64,000 bases of DNA from Comamonas sp. 26 (GTDB lineage Bacteria > Pseudomonadota > Gammaproteobacteria > Burkholderiales > Burkholderiaceae_C): positions 1,922,001 to 1,986,000 of the forward strand of contig NZ_PEFL01000001.1 of assembly GCF_002754475.1 (NCBI RefSeq). Reading direction: 5' to 3'. This document shows, piece by piece, positions 63,601-64,000 of this stretch. Within the stretch, counting starts at the first letter, position 1. Each line of letters begins with the position of its first letter. Under the pieces are notes generated by a model. It did not search any database and had not been told where the DNA came from. It saw nothing but the letters and a program-made list of their open reading frames with translations. The translations under genes were made by a program, and so were the position numbers.

Positions 63601-64000
63601 TCTTGCAGCGGCTAAGGTCAAACAGAAACCGTGAAGCCCAACCAGAACGCATGTAGGCATCGCCATACTCGGAGCTCGTGACAATCAATGGCGTCTGCGA
63701 CAGACCAAGCTGAGCATCTGAAAGTCGTCCATGCAAATGGATGATTCCGCCGAACTCAGCGGTTCCTGGTCGCGGAATTTCCTGTCCGGCCAAGCTTTGG
63801 GCTTGGGTTTCAGCCTTGCTCTTGGTTTTTTTAAAATATGCCTTCTCTAAAAGAATGTCAAAGTTGGTTGTGACAACGCAAGGTCTGTTGTTCAAGTCCC
63901 TCGAAAGTCTCAGAATTGTGGCGTGATTGGAGAGGTTGGGTTTGGCGGGCGCAGTCAATTGCTCAGCAATTGTCCGAGTGAAGAGTGCAGGCTCCGCTAA
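60626..64000 (-). CDS. Large SIR2-domain protein, probable defence gene (5' partial)
   Basis: The frame is open to the window edge, so the true start is outside; 1124 residues are visible. The N-terminal visible part is a SIR2-like NAD-binding domain: CVVTTNFDILLEKAY, GGIIHLHGRLSD (catalytic His-Gly), TSSEYGDAY and VLVGYSASDAPVRYF. The remaining 850 or so residues are mainly helical with no motif I can name. This layout, SIR2 domain plus a very long helical sensor part, resembles anti-phage NADase proteins of the DSR type, which deplete NAD on infection. It lies next to conjugation genes, a common place for defence cargo. Function is inferred. Confidence 0.75.
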   Translation of the reverse strand, partial: LAEPALFTRTIAEQLTAPAKPNLSNHATILRLSRDLNNRPCVVTTNFDILLEKAYFKKTKSKAETQAQSLAGQEIPRPGTAEFGGIIHLHGRLSDAQLGLSQTPLIVTSSEYGDAYMRSGWASRFLFDLSRCKTIVLVGYSASDAPVRYFLNVLEADRERFSDLHKVYALDSEPEPDKQSPGWEALGVVPIFYQKEVDPSTGTKGHSALWRDLASLADIVERPKKCRRELARAVLAKPLESIDKFERQNIRWLFKGQRDLNVVAIEAITDKAWFKFFHDEGIWSDEDATGVIEGWIAVDLQSIDRYHVAIDWLEKLGKPFVDRIFSRVVRKEELPSIWKRAWRLMSHLKLSSRSDWVNQPYAVTRRLNTEVVLNSDLQLAVEMLSPKLKLKASFLSTYAQSSLGDPKSLDEIVWASLAISHEGELSELSDVLSNHGNADSILNIATEKFHESVRLAIDIGAIEDEYDRTNYDVPSVEPHAQNDFHEGFVFLAQLLTSVLPRAAQRNRNAALSAASTWKTAPGLLGTRLWLNAQRNAELFTADEALACLLDTSDIVFWNTDREVPLLIKERAPQAKESAVLALERRILDDAENYFQRFDIETGQVDWRAHARDAAVWLRLNMLDAAHRISEHGAQELELIKQRRPYLNRPVDESDFFSSYSSGVQMVLGDAQPLIDAPKSSRLEVAKASQLSHDIEQRQGWRAYCNLDPEGAFQTLRGAPLDVANAGLWDSFVSALSVPDVGSKKIRTDLVVEVFKVLKPAADEFLTTFVRALCSLYELSPRYQTPSLRKWWKRLFLLAISSEREHVEIPDDFYFSAINSSAGRLATAVLQDIEKARAEGVALVPGLVTALYDCANGLGIQGSFSRSVLIRDSQFVVSLNLPRVTKRLSLALSSESQEGRALRKILVCKTAASELVSNAFSKQILRGVIECEGTGSEAQNAAAKILAPALSILREKSTAEAWGISIADAALALRNSKPEIHVAAAGVLVKWSSAFEGPPEVTWRTLLRPLLEQVWPREKVFRTQQTSLHLARLAIFSGDAFPEALDYVRPYLVPLDRLDSHFLFMNSKHPEDFPQCVLNLLWLLLKGSSAEGFDIADILDRLLRAAPELEVDRRFQWLDRRTLRL

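Overview
The window looks like part of a mobile metal-resistance island from a betaproteobacterium of the order Burkholderiales (a Comamonadaceae-like host is my best guess). This rests on family content and codon use: DUF4148 proteins, a CzcE-like protein, a pbrTRABC-type lead operon and an MPF_G (SPI-7/ICEclc-like) conjugation cluster. No rRNA, tRNA, integrase or relaxase gene is visible, so the element runs beyond both ends.

Region 1 (1-8993): end of a His-rich EamA exporter, a decayed chrA, a DUF4148 protein, and a cusCBA-cusF copper/silver efflux operon. Region 2 (9014-11050): a decayed insertion-sequence patch (IS110 and internally deleted IS5-family remnants) inside 13-bp inverted ends. 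Region 3 (10956-32213): a mixed block. It holds a CptA-like phosphoethanolamine transferase, czcE, a MerR regulator/P-type ATPase pair (cad type), an orphan flgB-like gene, a PAP2 phosphatase with a diacylglycerol kinase, mntP with a manganese riboswitch, an intact IS3-family element, an OmpR-family two-component system, czcCBA (czcB frameshifted), a second DUF4148 gene and an EptA/MCR-like phosphoethanolamine transferase. Region 4 (32231-32800): IS5 and IS3 remnants and a broken second cusF. Region 5 (33097-40197): a pbrTBCA/pbrR lead-resistance operon. Region 6 (40728-60043): about eighteen minus-strand type IV secretion/conjugation genes with tight start-stop overlaps. The right end (60626-64000) is the 3' part of a large SIR2-domain protein, probably an anti-phage defence gene.

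The most striking signal is regulatory. A motif of the form TGACA-N4-TGTMA with a third TGTC half-site at +20, followed by a TANNNT -10 element 47-48 bp from the motif start, lies in front of both DUF4148 genes, czcC (divergent from the response regulator), the cptA-like gene and eptA. Tandem copies lie before flgB. It resembles a CusR/CopR/CzcR box, so one metal-responsive regulator probably controls efflux together with envelope modification. The lipid genes make biochemical sense as a set: EptA and CptA release diacylglycerol when they use phosphatidylethanolamine, DgkA recycles diacylglycerol, and a PAP2 enzyme may remodel lipid phosphate groups.

Three genes (czcB, traG, dgkA) carry single-base frameshifts in homopolymer runs. 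They may be real mutations, slippage sites or assembly errors. All functional names come from motif reading and recalled family knowledge; no database search was run.
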